Under the pieces are notes generated by a model. It saw only the letters and a program-made list of their open reading frames with translations, made no database searches and was not told where the DNA came from. From Neoroseomonas lacus (GTDB lineage Bacteria > Pseudomonadota > Alphaproteobacteria > Acetobacterales > Acetobacteraceae), in NCBI RefSeq assembly GCF_014644535.1, contig NZ_BMKW01000002.1, forward strand, positions 576,888 to 640,887: 64,000 nucleotides of DNA, read 5' to 3'. This document shows, piece by piece, positions 51,717 through 63,702 of this stretch (position 1 is the first letter of the stretch; each line of letters starts with the position of its first letter). A program made the position numbers and the translations under genes.

Positions 51717-52561
51717 GCGCAACGATGGCTTGCGGGCGGCCGTCGCGCGTCGCCCCCGTGCCTGGCCTCGGGCTGACACTCGGCCTGACGCTCGCGTGGG
51801 TCGGGCTGGTCGTGGTCATCCCGCTGGCGGCGCTGGCGATCAAGCCGTGGGAGCTCGGCGTCGCGGGCGTGGCCCAGTCGCTCGCCGAACCGCGCGTGCT
51901 CTCCGCCCTCGCCGTGTCCTTCGGTGCCGCCCTGGCTGCTTCGATCATCAACCTGCCGCTCGGGCTGTTGCTGGCCTGGGCGCTCGTGCGCCTGGATTTC
52001 CCCGGCCGGCGCGTCCTGGACAGCGTAATTGACCTGCCCTTCGCGCTGCCCACGGCGGTGGCCGGGATCGCGCTGACGGCGCTGTTCGCCCCCAATGGCT
52101 GGCTCGGTGTCCCGCTGATGGCCGCCTTCGGCTGGCAGATCGCCTACACCCGGGCGGGCATCGCAGTGGCGCTGATGTTCGTCGGCCTGCCCTTCATCGT
52201 GCGCACGGTGGAACCGGTGCTGCGCGACATGGGCAAGGATGCCGAGGAAGCGGCCGCGACGCTCGGCGCGATCCGGCCACAGACGCTCGGGCGGGTGGTG
52301 CTGCCCACGCTTGCTCCGGCGCTCCTGACCGGCTTCGGCCTCGCCTGCGCGCGGGCGGTCGGGGAGTACGGCAGCGTGATCTTCATCGCCGGCAACCTGC
52401 CGATGGCGACCGAGATCGCGCCGCTGCTCATCGTCATCCGCCTCGAACAATTCGACTATGCTGGCGCGGCGGCCGTCGGGCTGGCGATGCTTTGCCTCTC
52501 CTTCACGATCCTGCTCGGCCTGAACCTACTGCAGCGCCTCGTGCGCCGGGGCCGGCGATGA
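51713..52561 (+). CDS. cysT: Sulfate ABC transporter permease CysT
   Basis: The 282-aa membrane protein has about six transmembrane segments and the EAA loop pattern [35 protein letters not shown] that contacts CysA. The start overlaps the binding-protein gene and the end overlaps CysW. It forms half of the sulfate channel. The sequence [18 protein letters not shown] is characteristic. Confidence 0.9.
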   Translation: MSATMACGRPSRVAPVPGLGLTLGLTLAWVGLVVVIPLAALAIKPWELGVAGVAQSLAEPRVLSALAVSFGAALAASIINLPLGLLLAWALVRLDFPGRRVLDSVIDLPFALPTAVAGIALTALFAPNGWLGVPLMAAFGWQIAYTRAGIAVALMFVGLPFIVRTVEPVLRDMGKDAEEAAATLGAIRPQTLGRVVLPTLAPALLTGFGLACARAVGEYGSVIFIAGNLPMATEIAPLLIVIRLEQFDYAGAAAVGLAMLCLSFTILLGLNLLQRLVRRGRR

Positions 52562-53403
52562 GCGCGCCCGTCCGCCCGGCCCATGCCGACGCGCCCTGGG
52601 CCAGCGCGCTGCTCGCCGGCGCCGCGCTGCTGGTGGCGATCGTCATGCTGGCGCTGCCGCTGGCCGCCGTCTTCGCCGAGGCGCTGCGGCGCGGCCTGCC
52701 GGTGGCGATCGACGCCATCATGGAGGAGGACGCTCTGGCTGCCATCCGCCTGACGCTCATCATCGCCGCCATCACTGTGCCGATGAACCTGATGGGCGGC
52801 GTTGCCGCAGCCTGGGCCGTGGCAAAGTGTGAGTTCCCAGGCAAGCGCCTCCTTGTAACGCTGATCGAACTGCCGTTCAGCGTCTCGCCGGTGATCGCGG
52901 GCCTGATTTTCGTGCTGATCTTCGGCGCGAAGGGCTGGCTCGGCCCCTGGCTGCAGGCCCACGACATCCAGGTGATCTTCGCCGTGCCAGGACTTGTTCT
53001 CGCGACCGTCTTCGTCACCTTCCCCTTCGTCGCGCGCACAGTGATACCGCTGATGCAGGAGCAGGGTCGTGACGAGGAGGAGGCCGCGGCGACGCTTGGC
53101 GCTTCCGGCCCCCAGACCTTCTGGCGGGTGACGCTGCCGAACGTGAAGTGGGCGCTGCTGTCCGGCGTACTGCTCTGCAATGCCCGCGCCATGGGCGAGT
53201 TCGGCGCGGTGTCCGTCGTCTCAGGCCATATCCGCGGGGAGACCAACACCATGCCGCTGCATGTCGAGATCCTCTACAATGAATATCAGTTTGCCGGCGC
53301 CTTCGCGGTGGCGGCGCTGCTCGCGCTGCTCGGCCTCGTCACACTCGCGGCCAAGACCTTGCTGGAACACGCAGCGGGCCGCGGGGCGGGAGGTGCCGCA
53401 TGA
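52558..53403 (+). CDS. cysW: Sulfate ABC transporter permease CysW
   Basis: The 281-aa membrane protein has six predicted transmembrane segments and an EAA loop ([31 protein letters not shown]). The segment [27 protein letters not shown] is typical of CysW. It pairs with CysT in the sulfate channel. Coupled by 4-base overlaps to both neighbours. Confidence 0.92.
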   Translation: MSAPVRPAHADAPWASALLAGAALLVAIVMLALPLAAVFAEALRRGLPVAIDAIMEEDALAAIRLTLIIAAITVPMNLMGGVAAAWAVAKCEFPGKRLLVTLIELPFSVSPVIAGLIFVLIFGAKGWLGPWLQAHDIQVIFAVPGLVLATVFVTFPFVARTVIPLMQEQGRDEEEAAATLGASGPQTFWRVTLPNVKWALLSGVLLCNARAMGEFGAVSVVSGHIRGETNTMPLHVEILYNEYQFAGAFAVAALLALLGLVTLAAKTLLEHAAGRGAGGAA

Positions 53404-54467
53404 GCATCGAGATCCGCGACGTCGCGCGCCGCTTCGGCAGCACTGCGGCCCTGGAGGGCGTCTCCCTCACCGTCGCACGCGGCGAGTTCGTGGCGCTGCT
53501 CGGCCCTTCGGGCTCCGGCAAGACCACGTTGCTGCGGATCCTCGCCGGCCTGGAGGGCACCGACAGCGGCACCGTGCGTGTCGACGGCGAGGACATGACC
53601 GGCGTTCCGGCGCGCGAGCGCCGCATCGGGGTGGTCTTCCAGCAATACGCGCTGTTCCGCCACATGACGGTGTTCGAGAACGTCGCCTTCGGTCTGCGCG
53701 TGCGCAAGCGCCGCCCGCCGGAAGCAGAGATTGCGCGCCGCGTGCGCGAGTTGCTCGCGCTGGTGCAGATCCCAGAGCTCGAGCGACGCTATCCGGACCA
53801 GGTCTCGGGCGGCCAGCGACAGCGCGTGGCGCTCGCCCGCGCGCTGGCGATCGAGCCGCGGCTGTTGCTGCTCGACGAGCCATTCGGCGCGCTGGACGCG
53901 CTGGTGCGCAAGGATGTGCGCCGCTGGGTGCGAGGGCTGCACGACAGGCTCGGCATCTCCACCATCCTCGTTACCCACGACCAGGAGGAGGCGATGGAGA
54001 TGGCCGACCGGGTCGCGGTGATGGAGCGTGGACGCATCGTGCAGTGCGACACGGCCGAGGTGCTGCTGCGCGATCCCGCCACGCCTTTCGTCGCCGGCTT
54101 CCTGGGCGAGGCAAGCCGGCTTGACTGCCAGGTGCGCGGTGGCGTCGCGCATTTCGATCCATTGCCCCTGCCGCCGTTGCGCGTGGCCCTTCCCGATGGC
54201 GAGGCGCAGGCCTTTCTGCGACCGGAAGACATCGCTGTGCTTGCCGGCACCGGCCAGGGCATCCTGCGAGCCGTGCGCAATGTGACGGACGATCGGGCGC
54301 GGGTCATCGTGGATCTCGAGGGCATCCTGCTTGATGGCACCGCAGCGTCAGGGCGTGCGCCGCAGCGCAACGTGCCCTGTCGTGTGGCGCTCCGTGGAGG
54401 CATCGTGTTTGCGTCCAACGGACAACGCGCGCGCGGCGAACCGCTCGCACGCATCATGGCTGGCTGA
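53400..54467 (+). CDS. cysA: Sulfate/thiosulfate ABC transporter ATPase CysA
   Basis: The 355-aa protein carries [11 protein letters not shown] (Walker A), [15 protein letters not shown] (signature), [13 protein letters not shown] (Walker B) and [21 protein letters not shown]-terminal TOBE-like domain follows ([18 protein letters not shown]). It powers sulfate import. Last gene of the operon; about 200 bases follow before the next gene. Confidence 0.93.
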   Translation: MSIEIRDVARRFGSTAALEGVSLTVARGEFVALLGPSGSGKTTLLRILAGLEGTDSGTVRVDGEDMTGVPARERRIGVVFQQYALFRHMTVFENVAFGLRVRKRRPPEAEIARRVRELLALVQIPELERRYPDQVSGGQRQRVALARALAIEPRLLLLDEPFGALDALVRKDVRRWVRGLHDRLGISTILVTHDQEEAMEMADRVAVMERGRIVQCDTAEVLLRDPATPFVAGFLGEASRLDCQVRGGVAHFDPLPLPPLRVALPDGEAQAFLRPEDIAVLAGTGQGILRAVRNVTDDRARVIVDLEGILLDGTAASGRAPQRNVPCRVALRGGIVFASNGQRARGEPLARIMAG

Positions 54468-54550
54468 GGCTTTCCCGATCTCGGCGCCGTGCTCTCAGCC
54501 GCAGGACGTCGCGTGATGCGCCGTCCGGACGTTTGGCCCTGTGCTTTGGT

Positions 54551-54607
54551 GGAGCATGAAAGGGAACCGTGAGGCTACACTCTCTGACCCGATAGCCAAC
54601 CTGCTCC
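54551..54607 (+). promoter_or_regulatory. Nested stem-loop in leader of Bug-type gene
   Basis: The transcript could fold as GGAGCA/TGCTCC (54551-54556 with 54602-54607) enclosing GGCTA/TAGCC (54573-54577 with 54593-54597). It starts 120 bases before the Bug-type gene. It does not match a riboswitch family I recognise; a transcription or translation control element is possible. Confidence 0.3.
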
Positions 54608-54672
54608 AAGCTTGGACTTGATGATGTTTCGCGGGACACAAAGTCCGCCGGGAGCAGAGAGTTCCGCCGGCC

Positions 54673-55689
54673 ATGAACACCATCCGAACTCGGCGAAGCA
54701 GTCTCATGGGCGCCGCCCTGTTGGGGGTCCCATGGTTTCGCGAAGCGTCCGCCCAGCAACGTTTCCGATTCATATGCCCCTTTCCCCCGGGCGGCATCGT
54801 GGACCTCATCATGCGGAGGATGGCAGATGAACTGTCTGCGGAACTCAAGCAGCCGGTCATCATCGACAATCGCCCCGGTGCGAACGGCGCGCTCGGGATT
54901 CAGCAGCTCGTCGCCGCCCCGCCGGACGGCAATACCGCCGCGATGGCGACATTGGGCAGCATCCTCGGGATCCTCACCAACCCCGGGGCGACGGCGGCCA
55001 TACCCGACATCCGTCCCGTGGCCCTGGTCGCGACCGACGTCTCGGTCCTCGCAGTTCCGACGGGATCGCACTTCACGGACATCTCGACTCTGCTCAATGA
55101 AGCCGTGCGCAACCCCGGCCGGATTTCCTACCTTCGGACGGGTGAGGCGAGCCTCGCGCATCTCGTTGTCGGGTGCCTGAGCCGCGGGGCGAATGCGGAC
55201 ATGTTGGCGGTGGACTACGGCGGCCAGCCGCCGGGCCTCGTCGATCTCCTGGCCAGGCGAATCGACCTCGCGGTCCTGAACATCGGGCTGGCCATGCCCC
55301 ATATCCGCGAAGGGCGCCTGCGGCCGCTGGCCGTCGTGGGCGCGCAGCGCGCAGCCGCGATGCCCGACATCCCCACGCTGGTGGAACTTGGCTTCGCCGA
55401 CGCGAATGTGGAAGCCTGGGCCATGGCGATCGTTCGCACCGGCACGCCGACGCATCGCTTGGACGCACTTTCCGGTGCCTTTCAGGCCACGTTGAGGAAT
55501 GATGACGTGCGCGCGCGGCTGAACGATGCTGGCGTCATCCCCGCCCCTCCCGGCAGCGCCGCCGAGGCCTCGCTCCTGCTGAGACGGGCGGCCGCGCAAT
55601 ATGGCCGGGTGCTTGCGGCGAATGGGCTGCGCGGGGGCAGTGGCTCCGCGCCGGATGCCTGCCGGGGAGCCGTTGCGCCCGGGCAGTGA
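54673..55689 (+). CDS. Bug family (TctC) tripartite tricarboxylate transporter binding protein
   Basis: The 338-aa protein has a signal peptide (RRSSLMGAALLGVPWFREASAQ) and Bug motifs: CPFPPGGIVDLIMRRMADEL, IIDNRPGANGALGIQQLV and the later GRLRPLAVVGAQRAAAMPDIPTLVELGF. Bug proteins bind carboxylates in the periplasm; the ligand is unknown and no TctA/TctB genes are nearby. The AraC regulator starts within its stop (GTGA), suggesting joint expression. Confidence 0.9.
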   Translation: MNTIRTRRSSLMGAALLGVPWFREASAQQRFRFICPFPPGGIVDLIMRRMADELSAELKQPVIIDNRPGANGALGIQQLVAAPPDGNTAAMATLGSILGILTNPGATAAIPDIRPVALVATDVSVLAVPTGSHFTDISTLLNEAVRNPGRISYLRTGEASLAHLVVGCLSRGANADMLAVDYGGQPPGLVDLLARRIDLAVLNIGLAMPHIREGRLRPLAVVGAQRAAAMPDIPTLVELGFADANVEAWAMAIVRTGTPTHRLDALSGAFQATLRNDDVRARLNDAGVIPAPPGSAAEASLLLRRAAAQYGRVLAANGLRGGSGSAPDACRGAVAPGQ

Positions 55690-56744
55690 CGATTGCGCAT
55701 GATACGGGTCGTGCGCCGCGATATCCTGCCGTGGCAACCGAAGTTGCGGAAGGAGAGCGTGCCATCGCCAGCGCTGGGCAGACGCGACGGTTCATCGACC
55801 CGGAGGAGGTCCCCGGCGCCTTCCCGCACTGCCATATCGCCATCCGCCCGAGCGCGCGGGGCGAGTTCCGGATGCGGGTCCGGCATGCCGCGGTGCAGGA
55901 CATCAACCTGTCGCATACCGTGGAAATCCTCCCGCGGCGGGCCTCCATGTCGTTCCGGCCCGAACGGGCCTATTTCCGCTTCGTCGCCCCGCATGATCGG
56001 CCGAAAATCCGCAACGGGCGCGAGGACATACCGGGATCGATCGCCATTGGACCCGCCGAATACAATACGGAAGACGTGACGACGGGTCTCAGCGTTTCGC
56101 GCTCCTTGTCCGTGCCGCTCGCGATGATGCTGGATCGGACCCAACGCCTGATGCTCGAGGGCAATCGGCCCGTCGTCGGTCCGCCGGCGAAGCCTCTACA
56201 GCCACCCGCTCCTCTTCTGGTGAGGCTAATGTCGCTACAGCGGCAGGTTCTGGGAGCTGCGCCGGGCAAGGCTGTACCCGCTGCCGCCATGAGCGCGGCC
56301 ATCTGGGAGGTCCTTACCGATATCCTCTTGTCCGCCGAGCCCGACCCGCGGCCGATGCGGGCCGCGCGCGAGCGTGCCGCCCTGCGACGTGCGACCGAGT
56401 TCATCACAGCGAATCACGATCGGCCGGTCGCACTGTGGGAACTTTGCGAAGCTGGCGGCTGCTCGGCGAAGACGCTGGAGCTGGTGTTCCTCCGCAGCGT
56501 GGGCGAGACGCCAAACCGGTACATGCGGCGATGGCGGCTGTGGCGCGCGCGCGATGCCTTGAGCGCCGCCGATCCCGCCGAGACCACGGTGTCCGAGATC
56601 GCGCTCGCTCATGGCTTCTGGGAACTCGGTCGCTTCGCCGGCGCCTACCGGGAGATATTCGGGGAGGCGCCTTCCGCCACGCTGCGTGCGCGCGCTTCGC
56701 ATCGCCCGGTGACGGGACGGATGGGTCTTACGATTTCTGCATAG
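55686..56744 (+). CDS. AraC family transcriptional regulator
   Basis: A 352-aa protein with a GTG start overlapping the previous stop. The C-terminal AraC DNA-binding domain is clear: RATEFITANHDRPVALWELCEAGGCSAKTLELVFLRSVGETPNRYMRRWRLWRARDAL, then the second HTH around SEIALAHGFWELGRFAGAYREIFGEAPS. The N-terminal half probably binds an effector. It may control the Bug-type gene or the sulfatase genes downstream. Confidence 0.88.
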   Translation: MTIAHDTGRAPRYPAVATEVAEGERAIASAGQTRRFIDPEEVPGAFPHCHIAIRPSARGEFRMRVRHAAVQDINLSHTVEILPRRASMSFRPERAYFRFVAPHDRPKIRNGREDIPGSIAIGPAEYNTEDVTTGLSVSRSLSVPLAMMLDRTQRLMLEGNRPVVGPPAKPLQPPAPLLVRLMSLQRQVLGAAPGKAVPAAAMSAAIWEVLTDILLSAEPDPRPMRAARERAALRRATEFITANHDRPVALWELCEAGGCSAKTLELVFLRSVGETPNRYMRRWRLWRARDALSAADPAETTVSEIALAHGFWELGRFAGAYREIFGEAPSATLRARASHRPVTGRMGLTISA

Positions 56745-56798
56745 CCACGCTGCGACCCAGCATCCAAGGTTTGTTGCGATGCGAGAAGCGGTGGGTGC

Positions 56799-57881
56799 GT
56801 GAAGGGTGTAGGCGACAGCACGGGTCTGGCGACTCAACTGGGGTCGGAAAAGCTCCCGCTTGACGCGCGAGTGAAGGCGGAGGGGCTCGCCGACCGACGT
56901 TCCGCGGCTCTGTCCGACGAGAGTTCGGCCATGTGTGCAAAAGGCCCGGCCGGACATGCGGCATCCATTCTGTTGCCTGGCGGCGAGTTCCGCATGGGGT
57001 CCGACTCTCATTATGCTGAGGAGCGGCCGGCGCACCGGCGTCGCGTCGATGCCTTTGAGATGGACGAAACCTGCGTCACAAACGCGGCCTTCGCCGCCTT
57101 CGTCTCGGCGACGGGCTACACGACCGTGGCGGAGCGTCCGCTGGATCCCGCGCTCTATCCGGGTGCCGATCCTGCCCACCTGCGGCCTGGCAGCCTTGTA
57201 TTCCGCATGACGGATGGACCGGTAGACACCACCGATTACCGGAACTGGTGGCATTGGACGCTGGGCGCGAGCTGGCGCCACCCCGAAGGTCCAGGCAGCG
57301 ACATCGCTGATCGTTCGGACCACCCCGTCGTGCATGTCGCCGTCGAGGATGCAGAAGCCTATGCGTGTTGGGCAGGCAAGGAACTGCCAACCGAAGCGGA
57401 ATGGGAATACGCCGCGCGAGGCGGTCTCGAGGGCGCGGAATTCGTCTGGGGCGCGGAACTGACGCCGGGTGGCGTGCACCTGGCCAACACCTGGCAGGGC
57501 CCTTTCCCCTGGCGCAACTTCGGCGCCGATGGGTTCGAGCGCACTTGCCCGGTGCGCAGCTTCCCGCCCAACGGGCACGGCCTCTACGAAATGTGCGGCA
57601 ATGTGTGGGAATGGACCACGGACTGGTTCGCGGCGCGGCACGACCCCGCCGACGGTCAGCCCACCTGCTGCGGCGGCAGCCGTGCCGGCGCCATCGAGGC
57701 CAGCTTCGACCCGGCCCAGCCCCGCATCCGTATTCCGCGCAAGGTCGTGAAGGGCGGCAGCTTCCTCTGCGCCCCGTCCTATTGCCGACGCTACCGACCG
57801 GCGGCGCGGCACGCACAGATGGTGGATACCGGCATGAGCCACATCGGCTTCCGCTGCGTCCGTCGCAATGCAGCACCCTGA
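56799..57881 (+). CDS. Formylglycine-generating enzyme (sulfatase activator)
   Basis: The protein has the FGE-sulfatase fold: LPGGEFRMGSDSHYAEERP, TNAAFAAFVSATGY, ELPTEAEWEYAARGG, GLYEMCGNVWEWTTDW and the catalytic KGGSFLCAPSYCRRYRPAAR with Cys324 and Cys329, the paired cysteines of copper-dependent FGEs. It oxidises the sulfatase active-site Cys to formylglycine. The adjacent arylsulfatase is the expected client. The 360-aa GTG start gives an unusually long N-terminus; an ATG near 56931 would begin just before the domain. Confidence 0.9.
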   Translation: MKGVGDSTGLATQLGSEKLPLDARVKAEGLADRRSAALSDESSAMCAKGPAGHAASILLPGGEFRMGSDSHYAEERPAHRRRVDAFEMDETCVTNAAFAAFVSATGYTTVAERPLDPALYPGADPAHLRPGSLVFRMTDGPVDTTDYRNWWHWTLGASWRHPEGPGSDIADRSDHPVVHVAVEDAEAYACWAGKELPTEAEWEYAARGGLEGAEFVWGAELTPGGVHLANTWQGPFPWRNFGADGFERTCPVRSFPPNGHGLYEMCGNVWEWTTDWFAARHDPADGQPTCCGGSRAGAIEASFDPAQPRIRIPRKVVKGGSFLCAPSYCRRYRPAARHAQMVDTGMSHIGFRCVRRNAAP

Positions 57882-57896
57882 AGGGAGACCAGTCGG

Positions 57897-59537
<1,641 letters not shown>

Positions 59538-59634
59538 CGTCACGCGCCCGCCGCCGGCCCCCTCATCGGCGACAGGCGCACATCCGGCGAGCGTCCCCTC
59601 GCGCTCGCCGGCCTCTCTCTCCGGAGGTCGATCC

Positions 59635-60648
59635 TTGTCACAACTCCCGCCCACCCGCTTCGGCCGCCGTCGCGCAGGCGCAGTGCTCGTCGGTCTTGCG
59701 CTCGCGCCGACCGTGCTCCAGGCCCAGACCGCCGATCCCTTGCCGTCCTGGCGCGCCGGGCCGCGCAAGCAGGCGCTGCTGGACTTCGTCGCCGCGGTGA
59801 CGCGCGAAGGCGGCCCGGACTTCGTCCCGCCGTCCGAGCGCATCGCGACCTTCGACAATGACGGCACGCTCTGGGTCGAGCAGCCGGCCTATACGCAACT
59901 GATCTTCGTCCTTGACCGCATCCGCGCCCTCGCGCCGCAGAACCCGGATTGGCAGCAGGATCCGGTGTTCCGCGCCGCGATCGCCGGCGACATGCGGGGC
60001 GCGGCGGCCGGCGGCACGGAAGGCCTGCTCAAGCTCGTCGGCGCCGCACAGTCCGGCCAGACGCCCGATGCCTTCCAGCAGATTGCCGCCGAATGGCTGG
60101 AAGGGTCGCGCGACCGGCGATGGAACCGGCGATACGACGAACTCGTCTACCATCCGATGCTGGAGGTGCTGGCCTTCCTGCGCGCGAACGGCTTCCTCAT
60201 TTTCATCGTCTCGGGCGGGGGCGTCGAATTCATTCGCGCCTTCGCTGAGCGCGTCTATGGCGTCCCGCCGCACCAGGTCGTCGGTTCCACCCAGGCGATC
60301 AGGCCGGGCGAGCAGGACGGGCGGATCGTGCTGACACGCGAGCCGCGCGTCGACTTCGTCGATGACGGGCCGGGCAAGCCCGTCGGCATCGCGCGCTATA
60401 TCGGCCGCCGCCCGATCGCCGCCTTCGGCAATTCCGACGGCGACTACCAGATGCTGCGCTACACGACGGAAGCTCCGGGACGACGCTTCGCGCTGATCGT
60501 CCACCACGACGATGCCGAACGCGAATATGCCTATGACCGCGAATCGCATATCGGCCGGCTGGATCGTGCGATGGATGAAGCTCCGCGGCGCGGATGGCAA
60601 CTCGTGTCGATGAAGAACGACTGGGCCAAAGTCTTCCCTTGGGCATGA
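59635..60648 (+). CDS. Exported HAD family phosphatase
   Basis: The 337-aa protein starts with TTG, supported by GGAGGT six bases upstream. A signal peptide (RRRAGAVLVGLALAPTVLQAQ) is followed by HAD motifs: ATFDNDGTLWVE (nucleophile Asp), FIVSGGGVEF and AFGNSDGDYQML. The fold resembles phosphoserine phosphatases. It follows the sulfatase by about 100 bases in a commonly seen cluster (FGE, sulfatase, HAD, DUF502). The substrate is unknown. Confidence 0.88.
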   Translation: MSQLPPTRFGRRRAGAVLVGLALAPTVLQAQTADPLPSWRAGPRKQALLDFVAAVTREGGPDFVPPSERIATFDNDGTLWVEQPAYTQLIFVLDRIRALAPQNPDWQQDPVFRAAIAGDMRGAAAGGTEGLLKLVGAAQSGQTPDAFQQIAAEWLEGSRDRRWNRRYDELVYHPMLEVLAFLRANGFLIFIVSGGGVEFIRAFAERVYGVPPHQVVGSTQAIRPGEQDGRIVLTREPRVDFVDDGPGKPVGIARYIGRRPIAAFGNSDGDYQMLRYTTEAPGRRFALIVHHDDAEREYAYDRESHIGRLDRAMDEAPRRGWQLVSMKNDWAKVFPWA

Positions 60649-60693
60649 CGCGCGACCCTGCCATGCCCGACACCGCACCCGAAGCCTGAAGCC

Positions 60694-61323
60694 ATGACAG
60701 CACGCGACCGCAGGCCGGCTTCGTCGCCTTCCGACCCGGTGTCGCCTGTGAAGGTGCTGCGGCGCGTCCTTGTGGACGGCGCGCTGGTCGTGCTGCCGAT
60801 CGGCGCGATCGTGCTGCTGGTGCTCGGCATCGTGAACCGCTTGCAGGAGGCGGCGGACCCGCTCGCGGGACGCTACGTGCACCCGGCGATCGTGGCCGTG
60901 GTAGCGCTGGTGTTGCTCTGCCTCGCGATCGGCGTCCTGATCCGCTCCGTGGCCGGCCGCTGGTCGCGCCAGATGCTCGAGACGCTGCTGTTCGAGAAGA
61001 TCCCCGGCTATCGCCTGGTCAAGGCATTCGCGGGGGACGGTCCCTTGGTGGAAGGCAGCGGGCAGGTGATGCGGCCGGCTCTCGCCTCCATTGAGGACGG
61101 CCAATGCCCGGCGCTGGTGATGGACGAGTTTCCTGACGGCAGGTTGGTGGTGTTCGTCCCGGGTTCGCCCGCGCCGATGTCGGGCGCAATCTACATCTTC
61201 ACGCCCGACCGTGTGACCTTTCTCGACGTGCCGCTGCTGCCCTTCATGAAGGCGATCTCGTCCTGGGGACTGGGATTGCGGGAACTTGTCTCGACCTCGC
61301 CCACGAAGGCGAATTCGCCATGA
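60694..61323 (+). CDS. DUF502 family membrane protein
   Basis: The 209-aa protein has two transmembrane segments (about 28-48 and 62-85) and the DUF502 pattern FEKIPGYRLVKAFAG, then ALVMDEFPDGRLVVFVPGSPAPMSGAIYIF. Function is unknown; the family is common next to sulfatase or phosphatase genes in Acetobacteraceae-like genomes. Last gene of the sulfatase cluster. Confidence 0.85.
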   Translation: MTARDRRPASSPSDPVSPVKVLRRVLVDGALVVLPIGAIVLLVLGIVNRLQEAADPLAGRYVHPAIVAVVALVLLCLAIGVLIRSVAGRWSRQMLETLLFEKIPGYRLVKAFAGDGPLVEGSGQVMRPALASIEDGQCPALVMDEFPDGRLVVFVPGSPAPMSGAIYIFTPDRVTFLDVPLLPFMKAISSWGLGLRELVSTSPTKANSP

Positions 61324-61409
61324 GGCGATGCGCCGAACGCCGCTCACGCCGCTGCAAGGGCCAGGGATTTTTTTCTTTCCAGTTCCACATTTATCGGAGG
61401 AAATGACCG

Positions 61410-62317
61410 ATGGCGATCTATCAGACCGCGTTTCTTTATGAACTGGATGAAAATGGCAACAGCGCGACCGGCAAGGTCGATGCTCTGATTGCGAACAGCT
61501 CCTCCAGCGCTACCGAGGAGATCGATGACAGCATCATCCGGGTTGGTGAGGATTTCGAGATCTCATTTTCGGATCCCACAACGAACGCGTCGTATGCCGG
61601 CACCTACACATACATCGGCTACGCTACTCCCTTTTCAGGTTTCATTGGCGAACGGAATGGCGAATATTATTTATTTTCGAATGACGACATCCCTATTGGG
61701 ACCAATCTGAATGGGTTCGCGGCAGAAGATATCCCCGTCTGCTTTGCCCAGGGCACAATGATCCTCACACCGTCGGGAGAGGTACCAGTCGAGACGCTGC
61801 GCGCCGGTGACCTGGTCGTCGTTCCCTTTGCCGCCCCGCGCGTGCAAGCGCTGCGTTGGGTCGGTCATCGCTGCATCAATGTCGCCCACGCGCGCCACCG
61901 CAGTGCCGTGGCCCCGGTCATGGTCCGAGCCGCCGCGCTCTGGCGCCGGGCATTCCGTGCCGTGACATGCGCGTCTCACCGGAGCACGCCTTCCTGATCG
62001 ACGGGTGCCTCGTGCCGGCCAGGCTGCTGATCGATGGCATCGAGATCGTGCAGGAGACCTGGTGCCATTCCGTCACCTACTGGCACCTGGAACTCGAAGA
62101 GCACGGCGTCGTGATCGCTGACGGTGCGCCGGCCGAGTCGTATTTCGATGACGGCAATCGTCACTTCTTCGACAACTCAAGCCTTGTCGCGCTTGATCCG
62201 GTCTTCGATCGGACGCCGGGCGGACGCTACTCGGAGCAAGCTTGTGCGCGGCCAATTCTGGATCGGGCGGATCCGGCCCTGATTGCCATTCGCCTTCGTC
62301 GGCGACGTGTAGCCTGA
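61410..62317 (+). pseudogene. Hint-domain (Hint_2) protein gene, frameshifted
   Basis: The first frame (61410-61997) encodes an N-terminal acidic, Asn/Ser-rich part and a Hint start: CFAQGTMILTPSGEVPVETLRAGDLV. Near 61930-61965 the conserved reading moves to another frame, which continues IPCRDMRVSPEHAFLIDGCLVPARLL and further Hint-like sequence to 62317. A missing base near 61940 would explain it. Base composition is lower in GC than neighbours, hinting at transfer. It could be a real mutation or an assembly error. Confidence 0.7.
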
Positions 62318-62405
62318 GGGTGGTCCTGAGCGGCACATGGGTGTGGGATTGAAGGGCGCAGAATGGATCAAGAACAGGCGCGCTCAGGCGACGCCGTCGG
62401 CCCTT

Positions 62406-62834
62406 GTCCTCGGCGATGCGCCCATCCGGGTTGGCGTGGTCGCCGGGGATGAGGTCGGCCTGATAGTGCCGCGCATCATCCATCCAGTCGCCGATGACCC
62501 GCGTCGTTAGCCAGCGTCGCCAGTCGAATTGCAGATGCCGGTGGATGACCATGTGTGCCGTGTTTGCTACCATAGTACCGAGCACGATGAGCCCGAAGAT
62601 GCCGATCTGGGCCATGGCGCGATCGGTCGAACGCCGTTCCAGCGCATCGAACAGGTCGGCGCTCCAAATGTTGAGTCGGATTGCGAGCGCCACCTGGGCG
62701 ATGCCGATCAGGGCGAGCGTCGCGGTCAGCAGGCGCGGGCGCCAGCGCCCCTGTCCCGTCCAGTAAGGGCCGGCGATCCTGATGAAGTCGCGGAAGAACC
62801 GCTGCGGGTGGCTCGGTTCGGCGGTGCTGCTCAT
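62406..62834 (-). pseudogene. Truncated ABC exporter (ABC_membrane_2/SbmA-like)
   Basis: About 143 codons match the N-terminal membrane part of this exporter family: FFRDFIRIAGPYW, three transmembrane segments (LALIGIAQVALAI, GIFGLIVLGTMVA) and the WRRWLTTRVIGDWMDDARHYQ segment up to DGRIAED. Beyond that the frame stays open but matches nothing, and the ATPase domain is missing. The break lies next to the Hint pseudogene, suggesting one rearrangement hit both. Confidence 0.65.
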
Positions 62835-62946
62835 CGAACCCCCATTCGTTGCGTCATCTGTCTGGGGCAGGCGTGCCCACCTAGGATGATACAGTGGGGA
62901 AGCCGCCGAGAAGCCCTGTCCCGCATGTTTCGTCGGACTCGGCGCT

Positions 62947-63648
62947 TCAGATGACGGTGCCGACGAACTTTCCGATGCCGGCGGTGAGCGCCATCGCCAG
63001 CGCACCCCAGAAGGTAACCCGGGCAGTCGCGCGCAGCACACGTGCACCACCGGCCCATGCCCCGATCGCTCCCAGAAGCGCAAGAAAGGCAAGCGACGCA
63101 GCGGAGACAACTCCGACCAGCATGCCGGTCGGCGATACCCCCACCATCAGTAAAGGCATGGCGGCGCCAACGGAGAACGTCGCCGCCGACGTCAGTGCCG
63201 CCTGGACCGGGCGCGCGGCGGTGGCCTCGGAAATCCCGAGTTCATCGCGCGCATGCGCACCAAGCGCATCCTTTGCCGTCAGCTGCTCGGCGACAATCCG
63301 CGCAATGGCAGGTTCGACCCCGCGCCTGACATAGATCGCCACGAGTTCATCCCGTTCGGCCTCGGCACTGTCCCGCAATTCGGCGCGTTCACGCGCGAGG
63401 TCGGCCTGTTCCGTGTCGGACTGCGAGCTGACCGAAACATACTCCCCGGCCGCCATCGACATGGCCCCCGCGACAAGCCCCGCGATCCCAGCGAGCAGGA
63501 CATCGCTCTGCGTCGCGGCCGCCGAAGCGACGCCGACGATCAGGCTGGCCGTCGAAACGATGCCGTCATTGGCACCTAGAACCGCCGCTCGCAACCATCC
63601 GATCCGGTCAACGAGGTGGCTCTCCCGGTGAAGACGAAGGCGACTCAT
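62947..63648 (-). CDS. VIT/CCC1 family transporter
   Basis: The 233-aa protein matches VIT family iron/manganese transporters: GANDGIVSTASLIVGVASA in the first helix, AGLVAGAMSMAAGEYVSVSSQSDTEQADLARER, and three C-terminal transmembrane segments. It probably moves Fe2+ or Mn2+ across the inner membrane for storage or detoxification. It is intact and followed by unrelated small genes. Confidence 0.9.
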   Translation of the reverse strand: MSRLRLHRESHLVDRIGWLRAAVLGANDGIVSTASLIVGVASAAATQSDVLLAGIAGLVAGAMSMAAGEYVSVSSQSDTEQADLARERAELRDSAEAERDELVAIYVRRGVEPAIARIVAEQLTAKDALGAHARDELGISEATAARPVQAALTSAATFSVGAAMPLLMVGVSPTGMLVGVVSAASLAFLALLGAIGAWAGGARVLRATARVTFWGALAMALTAGIGKFVGTVI

Positions 63649-63702
63649 CCGGCAGGTCGCGAAGCGTCGCTGGCCGGCCAGGAGGATCGATGACTCACAG
63701 TA

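Noticed and set aside
54551..54607. A SAM, TPP or cobalamin riboswitch
   Set aside because: The conserved cores of those classes are absent; only simple nested stems are visible.
59638..61347. Minus-strand frame of 569 codons opposite the HAD and DUF502 genes
   Set aside because: It is antisense to two clearly recognised genes and has the His/Arg/Gln-rich composition of a shadow frame.
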